Assembly (NCBI GenBank): GCA_013398015.1
Contig: VZRR01013779.1
Span: forward strand, 122,139 to 186,138
DNA length: 64,000 bases
Direction of reading: 5' to 3'
From: Oreocharis arfaki
Lineage: Eukaryota > Chordata > Aves > Passeriformes > Paramythiidae
The notes beneath the pieces were generated by a model. The model saw only the letters and a list, made by a program, of their open reading frames with translations, had not been told where the DNA came from and did no database searches. Shown piece by piece: positions 36,905-49,742 of this stretch (position 1 is the first letter of the stretch; every line of letters starts with the position of its first letter). The translations under genes were made by a program, and so were the position numbers.

Positions 36905-37634
36905 GTGCTTAGAACTTTAAAGAAAATATTTTTCTTAAGTTTTCATAATCACATTCTTGCTGTTATATTAATACTATTTATAAGCTTTATTCTGACTGAG
37001 GGTAATGTGCATCTTTTGTTCTAGAAAACCATATTTCTAAGTTTATGTACTTTAGGTTAAATAGTGTGTTATTTTTTATAAAGCCTGACAATGTAATGGC
37101 ATAGAGGATGAGACAAATCTTAGCCTATTTTAGTATATGTTTTGTATTACACACATTGAATCATAAACGTTATTTATATACGTATATTTATATACATATT
37201 GTATGTACATATGTGAATTAAGTTTCTATTGGTATTATTGTTTTATTTTATAATCCCATTTGACTGTTACATAACTTTTTTGATCTGTGTAGAGGAACAA
37301 TTTTCTTAACAGTCATTTTGAGAGAAGATTAATTTTGTAATGAATACCAGGCAAAAGCAGACTTTTGCTTTAAAAGAATAACTAGAAAAAATGCCGGGAT
37401 AAAAGTAGAAATCTTAATAAATACTTTGAATTTTTACATATTTTTTACAAAGAACTGACTTTCAGCACAGACGTGTATTTAGTATTTATATGATGTGGGA
37501 TTTAGCCTTTAAAAAGAAATCTTAATTTTGTTATTTCAATTGCAAACGTTTTCTGGTTGCAAGGGTGTATAAGGGGTAAAACCCATTGGGAAATGAGGGA
37601 AAAATCAGAGGATTGATTTGTTTCTGTCCTGCAG

Positions 37635-37840
37635 GCATGTTTTTCAGAAGGCTAATGAAAAACTCATGAAGATTCTTTTAGAAGTTGTGAAGACAACTGT
37701 AGCAATGGAGGAGACAATTGGTCAGCATGTTCTTGGGTTACTGGATCGGTCTGGGAAAGTCCAGCCCTCCAAACAAGCTGGATGGGACACTGAGGCAGAG
37801 GACTCAATGAAACCCTGCATCCGTGTGGGGTATGAAAAAG
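37635..37840 (+). CDS. AKAP9: AKAP9 exon 21
   Basis: 206 nt, phase 2 to 1. It encodes HVFQKANEKLMKILLEVVKT, then TVAMEETIGQHVLGLLDRSG; human ALQKANNRLLKILLEVVKTT, then AAVEETIGRHVLGILDRSS. This is among the best-conserved blocks in the window. Acceptor is ctgtcctgcag and donor gtactg. Confidence 0.97.
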
Positions 37841-40800
37841 GTACTGATTGTATGGTTTTATATTTCATGAGAAGTAAGATTTGCATACTTTAATGACATA
37901 TTTAAATACTTTTAGTTTTGACATTTTAAATTAAACTTTTTTTAAGGAAAAAAAGCCCCACAACCTGTTTTTCATTTGAATGCATGTGGCATCTCTGCTT
38001 AAGAGACAACATTTCAGGAGTTGTCTGGGTCGTGCCCCACACCAGTTAGAACTCACATCTAGAGTCCTGTTGCAAAGTCTGCAACAGAATAGGAAAGTGG
38101 TTGAGAAGTAAAAAAAAAAAAGTCTCTGTTGAAGGAGGCAAAGAGAATGAAACATAGCTCCATGGCATCTTGCACCACTTATACTCTCCTCTGTATGAAT
38201 GGGGAACGGGAACTAGTGTCAAGGGCTGTGTCTCCACCAGTGCACTGAAAGTACATAGGTGTGTTTCTGCCCACTGAGGACAGCTGGCATGGGAGAAGCC
38301 TATATATATGTGCTTGTGGACTTTAGCTTCCTAAAGAAGTGTTTGCATGCAAATTCTGTTTTGGACACAGTTGCAAGAACTTCTTAACTGCCAACACTTG
38401 CCCATCAGCTGTTCCAGGAGTGCTAGTTGGCACAAGACTAAAGGAACGTTTTGATGTTGTAGTTAGTTGCATACCAGTGTCTAAGAACTCTGCTGGGCTC
38501 TGTTTATTTTCTTGTGACTGGACTGGGATAGTGTTCATTTCTCTTTTGGGCAAGAGTAGGTGCTTGATTGTATTGCCATTTAGGTACTATTAAGGTTGTG
38601 CACATGCATCCTGGATCTTGTGGGGAGCTAATGAACAACTGATCAACTCAGCCTGCAACTAATTATACATCTGGATTTGGCTGGAATTTTAAGTACTGTG
38701 AATGAGAAAAAGAACTGGAAGTCAAATGCTGCATTTCAGTATTAAGAAAGTGTCTACTACAGGATAATAATACAACTGGTAAATGAAGGTGGACTTTACC
38801 TCTTTCTTTCAAAATGTAGATTATTGTATATTATTGATTCCCTCTGGCTTTAAATATAGGTCACGTTAAGCCTTGGGGCAGGTTAAGAAAGGTTGTATGA
38901 ATTTGTAGCACAGAGACATCTTTTTCAGCTGATCACTCAAAAGGTTATGTGCAATGAAATGTATAAAGTTGTAGTCAAAAAATTTTTGAATTTTTCAAGT
39001 TAACAGCACTTTTATTCTTGTAGTGCTGTTTCACTTTAAAAAAGTAACTTTAGTTTTCTACATTTCACTGTATGTAGTTGTGAGAAAGATTATCTTTTGA
39101 AACTTCAGGCTTTTGAAGCTTTGCCTTTTTCCTCGAATTGCAGATTGGATAATTAAGCTTCTGGCCTTAGTTTTTGATGCATTCTCTTTTTGCCTGCTCT
39201 TGCACATCAATGTGTGTATTTGTATGTGTCACTAATTATTGTCATTAACAGTTCTTAATATGGATTACTTGCGTTACATGTATGTAGCAAAACACAGTTC
39301 CTGGCTTTCACAATGCTGCTGTCTAAAGACACAACATGCCCTGTCATTGGAATGATTTGCTAATTTCTTGGGAAGTCTTCTGATGAAAGAATACTCTCTT
39401 CAGGTAGAAGAAAGCTCTATTCAGTTCTGCTAGTGATGAGGTTTGACTGTTTGAACTCTTGTGTTTGCTATTTTAGTGTATTTTGAAGAGGTATGCCAGG
39501 TTTCACTTATCTGTAACAAAGCAATGTGTCTGTTCTTGTAATGCCCCTCCTTGGTACAGAGCAGCATTCGAGCTGTCCACCTACCAGTTTTTCATTCCAG
39601 TATCCTTTTTGCATGTTTCCTTACATTCAGAAATAACAATGAAGGAAGGAGTAAACAAAGTAAAAAGTGAAAATGAAAGAAGAGCGAAGCTTACAGTAGC
39701 TATAATGGCTGAATGTATGGTTTGTAATGTATCTCTGGAGTTGTATTCACAGTTCTCCTTTTTTGCTCTTCAAATGATAGTGCAGCATCCTTTCTGCCAC
39801 TGGGGTCATGGAGCCATAAAAGTAGTTGTACTGTTTCATCAGCTAAAGTATTTGATTTTTCTTCAAATGGAATTAGATGACGAAGTCTGTTAGTGCTTTC
39901 AGCAATGGGAGTCTTGTTATTCATTTCCTATACGAGCACTAAATGGCTTGAGAGGAAAAATTTTAAAATTTTTCCCCCTTTTTTTATAGAACAAATAGGT
40001 AGACACTGCTTTTTTTTTTTTTAACTGTGCATGTTAGTGTATTTTCTAATACCCAGCCAAACAGATCCACTTTTTAAATTAGTTAGGAAATCAGTAGGAA
40101 TAAATTTATACCAATAAAAATCTAATAATAAAGTAGTAAAATAATGTGTTTATTGAAGTGAATTCTTTCTGACCATCTGGACATAATCCATATTTATTGA
40201 CGAGCAAAACTCTGCTTACTACTTTTGCTGAGTTTCAGCATCTTAAAAGTTGAATCATTAAGGTCATATACTTATAACCTCACCTGAGTTATAGAGCACA
40301 TCAGGGTTTGACAAGGTTATCTTTAAGCACAGGATTTTATTTCTAGACGAGTGAGTAAAGTTCAAATTTCAGTCATAAAACATATCACTGGTAGTGAACG
40401 GCATTCGTGCACAGTAATCTGCTGAGTTTACTTGGGTAGAGAGGCTGCAGTAATGCAGGTTGCTCTGGAGAAGCCTGCGAAGTTATGGCATTCCTCGAAT
40501 AGTAAACCCTCTTGCCTGCTTTCTGACCTCCTTATTTCTGAGCAGTGTGCCAGGAAAAAGGCAGTAAATAGCTAAACACTGCTCTGCCACAAAACTGATT
40601 TTTTGTTGTCAACTTGTAACCCCTAATGTTAATTCCTTAGTGGAATCCCAGGAGTAAACTGAGATACTGCCTCTACATGATGCAAAATATGTATTGCTTC
40701 ATAAATGTTAGTTGGCAGCTCATAAACAACTTCTGTATCTGAAACTTCTGATCAAGCACTGCATAATTAAACACTTTTCTTAAGATTTAGTGGGCCATGA

Positions 40801-43800
40801 CATCTGATGTGCTGAGCTACATGCTCCATGGCACAGGAAACAATATAAACCTTTGTTTCTTTGGTCGATTCTTTTCTCATTACAAGGAGAGAGTTTACAC
40901 AGAGATGATAGTTTTTCTTAGGCCAGTTATATTCTGTTTATTATTTTGTATTGACTAAAAAAAGAAATTGCAGGATAGAGAAATTTTATTTTGTTCTGTG
41001 GGGGTGGGAGGTTGAACAAGATTATAAGGATAAACAAAATGGGGATTAGACATTCAGTTGCCAGGGGTGATTAATGAGACTGGACAATATTTCTGTTACT
41101 TGTTTCCACCACTGAAAGTCTCGTGGAAAGATGCTGTGCAAAGATGCTGTATGCTAAGACCATTTTGAGGGGAAAAAGATACAGAGACTTTTACTGTGCA
41201 GTTAGGAAGACATTTAATGTGAATTTGTGTTCTTAAGTTCCACTTCATAGAAATTATAATATAATGTCTACATTTATCATTTGGGTTGCCAACCCCATGG
41301 TGTAAACAGAATTATTACAGGGTTCTTGTGCATTTGATACTTAGTGGTTTTCCTTTATTGTCTTTGAGACCAGTGTTTCCATGTGCCAGATTATACTTTC
41401 AGGGACAGCTCACTTTTTCTTTCCTCATTTCGTAGAGTTAATGTTTCAGGTCAATTATGATGGTTTGTTTTGAGATATTTCATGGAACAGTATGATATTT
41501 TAATGTGGATTTATTTTGTATTTATCCAGAAGAACTGGAAGCTAATTACAAAAGAATTGTCATAAACAAAACAGGAGTTTTAAGTCTTATGAGTTCCTGT
41601 AGGCCAGTTGGTACTGTTCTGGTCACTGGCAAGAAGAAATAATAGTAGCAATAGTGATATTATTAATGTAAGAAATATATTCTGGACCTGGAATTACATT
41701 CTGAGCTGCCATCAGCATTTTTAAGTTTTTCTCTAGAAGTTTCCAGACAGCCAGTTCAGATGGTTTTGCAACCAGCTGCACATTTCTGCAGTCATTTGTA
41801 TAATCTTTATTTTTGTATTTTACACACAATCATCATTGCACAATTCAGATGTACCTCTCAGGCAAATAATTTACTGAAATAGAAGGGTGACAGGACATGA
41901 ATTATGGGTTAAACGTGAGAAGGAAAACAGGAACATTACATAGATAATTTATACTCCATCAAGAAAGAATTAGGTTGTGCAATAACTAATATGTCATTGT
42001 TTTATCTTGTTTATAGCTGTGCTACTGTACTGTGGGCTTTTATTTTGTGAGATCTCTGAAGCTAAGCAGGGTCTTACCTGGTCAGTTCTTAAGATGGGTG
42101 GCCTCCAAAGAGCATCAGGTGCTGCAGTAAGTGTGTCGGTGGCTCAGTAGGGAATATATTTTCCTTCAACTCAGTCTTTAACCAATACTTCGGAAGAGCA
42201 TTTGGAAATACTTATGCTGCTCAATGTCCATCTCAAATAAAGGTCCTTTCTACTCTGAGGATATTAAAGCTTTTGTATCACTATTGATATTTTGCAACAC
42301 CTAAACCCAGCCCAAATTTGGGTGGTAAGAAATCAAAATGCTATTGAATAAAAAATGTGAAATCGTTAATTTTGCAGCCTTCCTTATTCTTCAGGGGGAT
42401 GGAATATTAGGGTGCTGTGGGAAAGTTTTTATGGTCTATAAACCCACTGCAAATATTTAGTGTGCTGGCAGAAAATGACTGCTAGCCACTTCTAGGGTGG
42501 TTCCACTAGGGGAGTTTATGACTGATGTTCCAAAGTGCAGTACTCAAAAGTGCTTTGAAATCCTGTGTAGACGAAAGGTGCCATGTGAATGTATATTCTA
42601 TTCATCCGGTTATTCGTTCCATTCATGCGTATAGTGTGCTTCTGTTATTTCCCTTTGGAGTGTGAAAACACTTTGTAACATTATATCCCACATATCTAAA
42701 AGGAGATATGAAACAGTAATAATACAAATAGAAGAAAAAAATTACTAAATGCATCTGCATTTGAACAATCTTAGCAGTCTTAAGAGAAAAGTAAACAAAG
42801 TGAAACCTTCCTGAGTTAAAATCACTATAGATTGGTTTGTTGTGTATGGGTCATATATAAGGCTGCAGATATTATTGTCAGAATACTTGCAGGTAGGAAT
42901 GTATGTTAAGTACACCAGGTGGTTAATCATGTTGCAGCTTGTTAAAAAAAAAAAGTGAAAAACAAACCTCAAAACTAGAATCTGACTTGCTTGCTAGGTT
43001 CAAACAACATCAACAAGAGTGGGTTTTTTTTATTATGTGCCTGCCAGTGTTATTTGCCTGCCTGGTTAGGAGGTAAAACCAACAAGACCTAACTACATTT
43101 TTAAAGGCAGTTTGTGAGATTGACCTGTTACAATTTCAATTCAATTTCTGTAGCTAAACAAACTGTTCTAGTTCAGCAGTCAATTCGTGGAGTAACCAGG
43201 AACTTGAATTCAAAGATAACCCAGTATTGCAGCTTCATTACCAAACAGGCATTGACTATTCTTAATTCGTTTAGACATACTGCTGTTCCTGGAAAATAAG
43301 ATATTTTTGAGGAAATCCTAAGCAAAAACGTCTAATAGTTGAAAAAAGGACTATATCAAAATATTTATTTTATTTTAAATATGTTCCAGAAATATACTTC
43401 ATTTAAATAAACTGGCATTTTAAAAAAATCTCCACAGTAGCATTTATTTCTGACGTTTCAAATCTATCAGTCTAAGGACATAACATTTCTTTATTTTTAA
43501 AATACTTTATCACCAGTAGTTTCTACTGTCACAATGCACCTACTGTATTATTTTTTCATACTGAAAGTGTGATTTTAAAGCATCTCAAGACTTTGCTTTC
43601 ACTTGCATTGCTTGAATACAGCCTTGAATTCTAAATATGGCAAATTTGCTGTTTTCTAGATGAATTGCTAATACCTAATACCATAGGCAAACCTTGTGTG
43701 TCTGGCTTTTCAGAAGGAATGGATAATGTCCTTAAATGGGATCAGACCTCAGGAAGATTGAGGAGCAGGCAGGTGCCAGGTGGCCCAGCAGCAGGGACAG

Positions 43801-44436
43801 TTGCAGTGCTGCTGCACTGTGCTTGATTTGTTCAGCTACCCATCTTAGTATATTTTCAGTTCACTAATAACCGTGCTGAATAGTGTTGTTCTGTGTTCCG
43901 GTCGGTTTGTCCTAGGAAGCCATCTGAATTGCATGCATGCCTTTCCTTTTACTCACTTGAGTTTGATTCACTGACTTGAACAGTTTTGTGTTAATGCACA
44001 GGAGCATAATTGGGTGTTGGTGAAACAGGGACTGACAGTCTATTTCTGGTTTTGTTTGGGGTTTTTTAACTGATTTGTATTTTAAAGACAATCTTGCAAG
44101 TATTATTGCGAGTTATTCTAAGTAGTAAGGGTTACTGATCATAACAAAGGTTGGAAGATGAGCATCAGAGCCCCTAAGCATACTGAAAGTATGTCTAAAA
44201 TATTGTCTGTTAATATCTCCTTTTCTCTGGCACTTCTGCTTCTTTTTAATTAACACATTGTTTATCTTGTTTGTGTGAGTTTTAGTATGCAGTATTTCCC
44301 TTTCTGTTTTGTGACTAAGATGAATATTTTAATCATTTTTGGACTTGTCTTTCTTACTATAACTCAGTTGTACAGTTTTTCATGTTTGCAATTGCTAAGA
44401 GTCTGAGTGAAATGGTAACTATTTTTTTTTTCCCAG
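37841..44436 (+). other. AKAP9: Intron 21 (6.6 kb)
   Basis: Long AT-rich intron holding a 5S-rRNA-derived SINE relic near 42020-42271. The 136-codon open frame at 39483-39893 has no recognisable domain or good splice context and is not called. Confidence 0.7.
42020..42271 (+). repeat. 5S-rRNA-derived SINE relic
   Basis: 42049-42130 closely follows the internal part of 5S rRNA: gatctctgaagctaagcagg, then a 'cctggtcagttctta' box and 'tcaggtgctgcagt' (5S: gatctcggaagctaagcagg, cctggttagtacttgg, cgggtgctgtagg). A downstream segment 'aaataaaggtcctttctact' to 'gatattaaagc' looks like the body of ancient 5S-headed SINEs of the AmnSINE / SINE3 kind. It is decayed and is not a working 5S gene. The exact family is uncertain. 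Confidence 0.65.
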
Positions 44437-44648
44437 AGTCCTGTTCCTCATATCATGGTAGTAGTATGGGAGATGATGGTATTAACATGTGGTCAGGAGC
44501 AGCAGGTGAAGGACTGCTGAGCCAACATCTTGCAGAGAGTGGGATGGAAATAGATCCTGAAAATGAAGAGCTCATTCTGAATATTAGTTCTCGACTGCAG
44601 GCGGCTGTTGAAAAGCTTCTGGAAGCTATCAATGAAACTTCAAATCAG
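44437..44648 (+). CDS. AKAP9: AKAP9 exon 22
   Basis: 212 nt, phase 1 to 0. It encodes GINMWSGAAGEGLLSQHLAE and then EIDPENEELILNISSRLQAA, VEKLLEAINETSNQ. Human has NDINMWSKVTEEG and EIDPENEELMLNISSRLQAA, VEKLLEAISETSSQ. The acceptor is tttttttttcccag; I took ag at 44435-44436 so the split codon gives Glu as in human DES. Donor is gtgagg. Confidence 0.96.
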
Positions 44649-47600
44649 GTGAGGTGATTTAATAGAGAAACATTTTAAATTTTGTGTCTCAGTTGGGCTT
44701 TTTTCTTTATTTTTTCTTGTGATTGTGTTTTCATAAGCCTAAAACCCGTAGTGCTCATTTTGACAGCTGAAGCAATGCTTCAGGTGCCTTCACCCAAAAA
44801 AAGATTGCGCCAGCCTGACTTTACTGATGAATTTACTTTCCTGTTGGAAATCTGCTTTGGTCTGCAGAGGAAGCCTGAATTTGGGCATCCTTAGCAATCT
44901 AGGGCAGTCTTTCATTGCTCATATGGATCATCTGCATTCTGCTACAATCCAGAAATGAGACAGGAGGTGTCAGAGCACATAGAGCTGGCACTTGTGTAGA
45001 GGGAGGATTAGGGGGAACTGTGCCTAGTTCTCTTGTAAAACATTTTAGCCAATTAACTGGCCAAAAAGGTGGAGCTCTCCTGCTGTGTCTTCCAGCTATG
45101 ATTTAAACATAGCCAGTTAAGCACATATCCACCTTGCTATCAGAAAAGGAGTCTGCATTCCAGCATTTATGTGAGGTATGTGATTCAGGAATAGTATCCA
45201 AAAAAACGGCAGTTTGCTATCAGGGTGCTTTGTGTGGTGGGATGTTAATTGCTGTCTGGAGTGCTTCATTGTTGACTGAAATGGGAGCTATACACCTAGC
45301 TCAGTTCAAATCACACTGCTTTTATCATGTGCTTTACTTTTAGACTGTGTACATCTCAATTTGAAGGTATCAAAATATTTTCCTTCATAGCTTTGTAGCT
45401 GAGACTTTGCCAGTACCAGCAACCGAGTTATGGCTCAAATACATACAGACTCATTTTTTTCATTAATATTGATTATACAAAGATGGATTTATCCCTGATG
45501 ATCATGTATGTTTGGCTTTTTTTTTCTTAATTTAGTAAAAAAATCATCTGTTTACACATTTTCGCACAGTATAATTATTGACACCTCTCTAGCTGGTCTG
45601 TAGAGGGACTTTGCAAGCATTCAAGCTTGTCTGCTTTGCAATGCCTGGTGTGTGCTTACTGGATTATATGCAGATCTTGTATAGACTGTGGATATATAGG
45701 TGATTGAAAATAATTTTTAAATATTCAGAAACTGGATTTTTTTTTCTAGTCTGCAATATTTTATAATCTAAAACCGATTATATGCAGAAAAGATTTTAAC
45801 CTTTCCACTACTCCGTTGTGTTGTGCATACAGACATGTACCCATTTCTTAAAATAAACATAAAAGAGTGAGAGAAACCTGGCAAAATCTTCAAAGTAATT
45901 GTATGAGACCTGTCTGAACACACACCTTCAGACCCAAAGTGCAGTTTGAAACTTGAGGCAAGGCATATAGTGGGTGTATTAATTCAAATTCCACCTGCTG
46001 ATGTTATGTATAGGTAAATAAACTGGGCCACTCCCCTGAACTCTTTCAGTTGGGAGATACTAGCAGGAAGCCTTTAGACTAGCAGAGTTTGAGAAAGTTC
46101 TTCCTGTTGAATTAACTCCAGCAACAAGGATGAATGTGAATAATGGCATACCTGTATTTTTCTTTCATTTGCCATAGTGGAGTTGGAAAATTTTTGGTTT
46201 CAGTTTTGTTAGCTTGCTTGTCTGCTGCAGCGATCCTGTGCGGGTGGAAGAAAATTGTGCTTCTTTGCCTTGGAAATTACTTGCCAGTTGCTAGTGGAAG
46301 ATATCTGTTGCTTTTTCATGTGAAACTTCTCTAAGAAGGATTTTTTAGGAGTGACCTTACGAAGTTTTCCTGTACCTCTTTGTTTGGGATTAATCCACCA
46401 CTGAATTACTCAGCTTGAAAAGTGATCTGAGGCTTCCTACTGATTCTGAGTAGGTTTGTGACTGACTGTGCTGATACGTGTCTTCAGACTGTTAAATGCA
46501 TGTGTTCTGTTACAAATTCCTGTCAGAAATTTCTAAAGCCAGCCTAGCTAGTGCAAAATACGGGACAGTTGAGAAGACAGCAAGAGCAATATTTTTTTGG
46601 AATGGATTCTTACCGCACCTACTGGGCATCTAATCTGTTTAGTGGTTTGTGGACTGAAGGCCAAGAAGAAGATACATATGAGGTTGAATCTCGTGTGCCT
46701 TTACCATATCCTTTTCCTTTCACTGAACATTTGGATGAGAATAATTCTGTAGTTGTAAATACTTCAATTTTTCACTTCAGCCACAAAAAAAATGGGCACA
46801 TTTTAAAAGTTGTCTCTAAAATCTCCTTGCCTACACCTCCCTATTCAGTAAGTATACAAGTTTTTAAAAGAAATTAAGCTTAAATAGAAGAGAAAGCAAT
46901 GAAAAATTATATAAAATTGTCTCTGTTGTTAAAATTATTGTGTACTGCTGACAGGCCCTTTTCCTAGTCAGTTTTCAGTGGGCACTGACAAAGCCTTAAT
47001 TATACAATTTTCTGATCATTTCTAAAACAAGAAATTTATCAGACCCAGAAATATGTTAAATTCCAGATATTTGCAATCTCCTTTTAAAGCACTTGAGTTT
47101 TACTTATTACATTCATTTTTCTCACTGAGAATAATTCACAGTGGGGAAGAGACTGAAGTCAAAGTTGTTCCTTTTTAGCTTCAGTGCACTGACTAGTAAC
47201 TGTAACTAATACAAGCTGGCAGATTGCTTCCAATGATCCCGTGGAGAAATTGTTGATCTTAAAAAATCATGTTCGTGTTTGTACTTCTTTTTTTGTTTTG
47301 CCCTGTGGTATTTTTAATAATACTTTGAGTTGTTATTACTAAAAAAAGATGGGAGAATAATTTTTATTCTGAGTTTTTACTGGAATATTTCATGCATTTC
47401 AGGAAGCTGCTTCTACGGTTGTCTGTGTACAGTAAATCTATCACATGTTTCCCTTTTATCCAAGATGGGTCTTTCATTAGGCACGGGAAAATATAAGGAT
47501 ACAGTAAGGGTGCTGCATGATTTTTAAAAATATCTCAAACCAGTGCAGATAGTTGCAGTATTTAGACCTTTCTTTAACACCTGTCAGAATAAATAATTAA

Positions 47601-48952
47601 CATGAACACGTTAATGGTGTCCATCTAAAAAGGAATGCTGTAGAAACGAAATTGAGTATTTAAATTCAGTGTATTATAAAAGAGAATATATTGATTATTC
47701 AGACTTTCTTTTCAAAGTCTAAGCGGATAATTTTGAGTGCAATATTCTGTTTAATGTTCCTTAACCCATTTTTCTGAGCTTTTAAAGCAAATTCCTCATA
47801 TTCATGATCTTAGTGGGACTTAGTGAGAAAGCTTTTACTTTTTAAGAAATTGAGAGACAGAATATTTTATAGAAACTGTAGATGTTGTCATCTTTCGAGT
47901 ATCTGCCAATAATCAGAATATTAAAAAGTAAAAAAAAAATCAAAAAAAAAAAGGAGCAGGAGAAGTGTAATTTCATTTTCTGATGTTGTTCTTACTCAAA
48001 ATAAATTGTCTTATTTTGAATACCAGCTGCACAAAGAACTCATGCAGAGTTCAACTCTAACAGTTTGACAATTTGTGTCAGAGAGGTGGCTGTAGGCTGT
48101 AAATGTTAGTAGTTGAGAAGTAAAGATTTTGGTAATTGATTTCAGTTTGATGTTATCTTAAATGGACATTTTGTGTAATCAAAATTTCTAACAATGTTTC
48201 ATCTTTATGCGTTATTTTACTTTTATGATTCTAATTTTAATTAGTTTTGAATTTATCATTTTGGATATATCTAAACTGTAAATATGCAATTTTATGTGAC
48301 GTGGTTTTCCAGTACTTCAGGACAGTGGCACAGTGAGACTGTGCTGCATCTGTGTTAGTACATGTTAAATATTAACCCACCAGACAAGTGGAAAAGAATG
48401 AAAAAAATCCTTAGTAATTCTGGTAGGTTGTCACTGTTGGAAGAAGCACTGCTTTACTCCCTTGTTGGTTAAAATGTGCAATACTCTTTGTTTTTTGCAT
48501 TTTCCCGGTGTTCTCATCTGTCTTCATGTTAAGGAGAAAAAGAGGTGAAGCACCATTTGAGTCAATTTATAAGGCTTCTGCCAGTTTTATACAATGTTTT
48601 TTAGCCATTCTAAGTGTATGGTGGGTGGTAGCTTACTCATATTTAGTGCAAAACTCACGTGTGAACAAAGGTGAATCTAGTGTAAACTCATAAATCAGGA
48701 ATTACCGGAACAAAGACACGGATTTAGCCAGGTGGCTCATGGAGTTCACTACACTGACACAGCCTGTTTGCTTAGACTTTTATAAGTCAGCCTTCATGTT
48801 GTACTCTTCAAATGAGTGTTCAATAAAGATTTTATCAAATGTCTAGTGAAGTTACGTGAGACTTCCCATCACACTGTAAAGCAACTGTTAATTAAATAGG
48901 AATGATAGAATAGGTGTTTATCTAATTTCTTTAATTTTTTTTCCTGTGATAG
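44649..48952 (+). other. AKAP9: Intron 22 (4.3 kb)
   Basis: AT-rich intron with scattered short open frames. One block (46569-46847) is open in the gene's phase and flanked by AG and GTAAGT; it is treated as a candidate only (see findings). No repeat family was recognised. Confidence 0.65.
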
Positions 48953-49115
48953 CTGGAACATGCTAAAATTACTCAGACAGAACTCATGCGAGAGTCCTTC
49001 AAGAAGCAACAAGAGGCCACAGAATTTATCAGGTATCAGGAAGAGCTACAAGAACATCTTAATGAGGAAATCAAAGCCAGAGAGCAGTTGGCTTTGGAGC
49101 TTAGTAAAGCTGAAG
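48953..49115 (+). CDS. AKAP9: AKAP9 exon 23
   Basis: 163 nt, phase 0 to 1. It encodes LEHAKITQTELMRESFKKQQ, then EATEFIRYQEELQEHLNEEI and REQLALELSKAE. Human reads LEHAKVTQTELMRESFRQKQ, and so on. Acceptor is ctgtgatag and donor gtgagt. An out-of-frame open reading at 48960 shadows it. Confidence 0.96.
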
Positions 49116-49231
49116 GTGAGTAGCTTTTTTTATGAGTTTTTGGACTTTGCACCTACTTACTTATTAATTGGGTAAAGAAATTGCAAATTTGATCAATTTC
49201 TTTGCAAATTTTAGAGTGTTATTGGCCTTCT

Positions 49232-49296
49232 GGACAGTTATGGATGTGATGACTTCTGAAGGTTCCTACCAACATCAACCACACTGTAATTCTGTT
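49232..49296 (+). repeat. Decayed CR1 3' tail
   Basis: 'ctggacagttatggatgtgatgact...' followed by 'gaaggttcctaccaacatcaacc' and 'gtaattctg' resembles the CR1 end (gaaggtcccttccaacccaaac...attctatg) on the plus strand. Heavily decayed, so tentative. Confidence 0.45.
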
Positions 49297-49449
49297 TTCC
49301 AATTTTGACTCACTTATTGTCTGAAAACATACACGACAATATTATAAATAATAGGTTGTGTATGTGCTTGGATCCTGAAAATTAATTTATTTCATCATAA
49401 CATGTTTGTTTGTGCAGACAAGCTTAAATATCAACAATTTAACAACTTA

Positions 49450-49742
49450 AAATCATAAATAGTTGAGGCTGGAAGGCACCTCTGGAGATCAATTCTACCA
49501 GGCCCTTGCTCAAAGCAAGCTCAGGTAGAGCAGCTTGCCTAGGACCGTGTTCAGTCAAGTTTTGAATGTCCACAGCCTCTCTGAGTGGCTATTCCATGCT
49601 TGACCACTGGAGCACGTTCCAGTGTTCAACCAGCATCAGTGAGGGGAAAGGAAAAGAAACCCCAAATTTATTTCCATATGTTGAAGTGCAGTTTCCCGTA
49701 TTTCAGTTTGTGCCTGCTGCCTCATGACATTGACACAGAGTC
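49450..49742 (-). repeat. CR1 LINE fragment
   Basis: 'aatcataaatagttgaggctgg', 'aggcacctctggagatcaattc', 'gctcaaagcaagctcaggtagag', 'gtccacagcctctctgagtgg', 'tccagtgttcaaccagcatcagtg' and 'tatttcagtttgtgcctgctgcc' follow the reverse complement of CR1 in order over about 290 bp. Confidence 0.85.

Noticed and set aside
39483..39893. 136-codon open frame in intron 21
   Set aside because: Composition is that of translated AT-rich intron (Cys, Phe, His scattered), with no domain, no good start context and no matching splice sites in phase.
49116..49175. Extension of the frame past exon 23 as an alternative C-terminus
   Set aside because: The consensus donor gtgagt, phase match to exon 24 and full human collinearity make simple splicing the right reading. 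The reported open frame there is not even in the AKAP9 frame.
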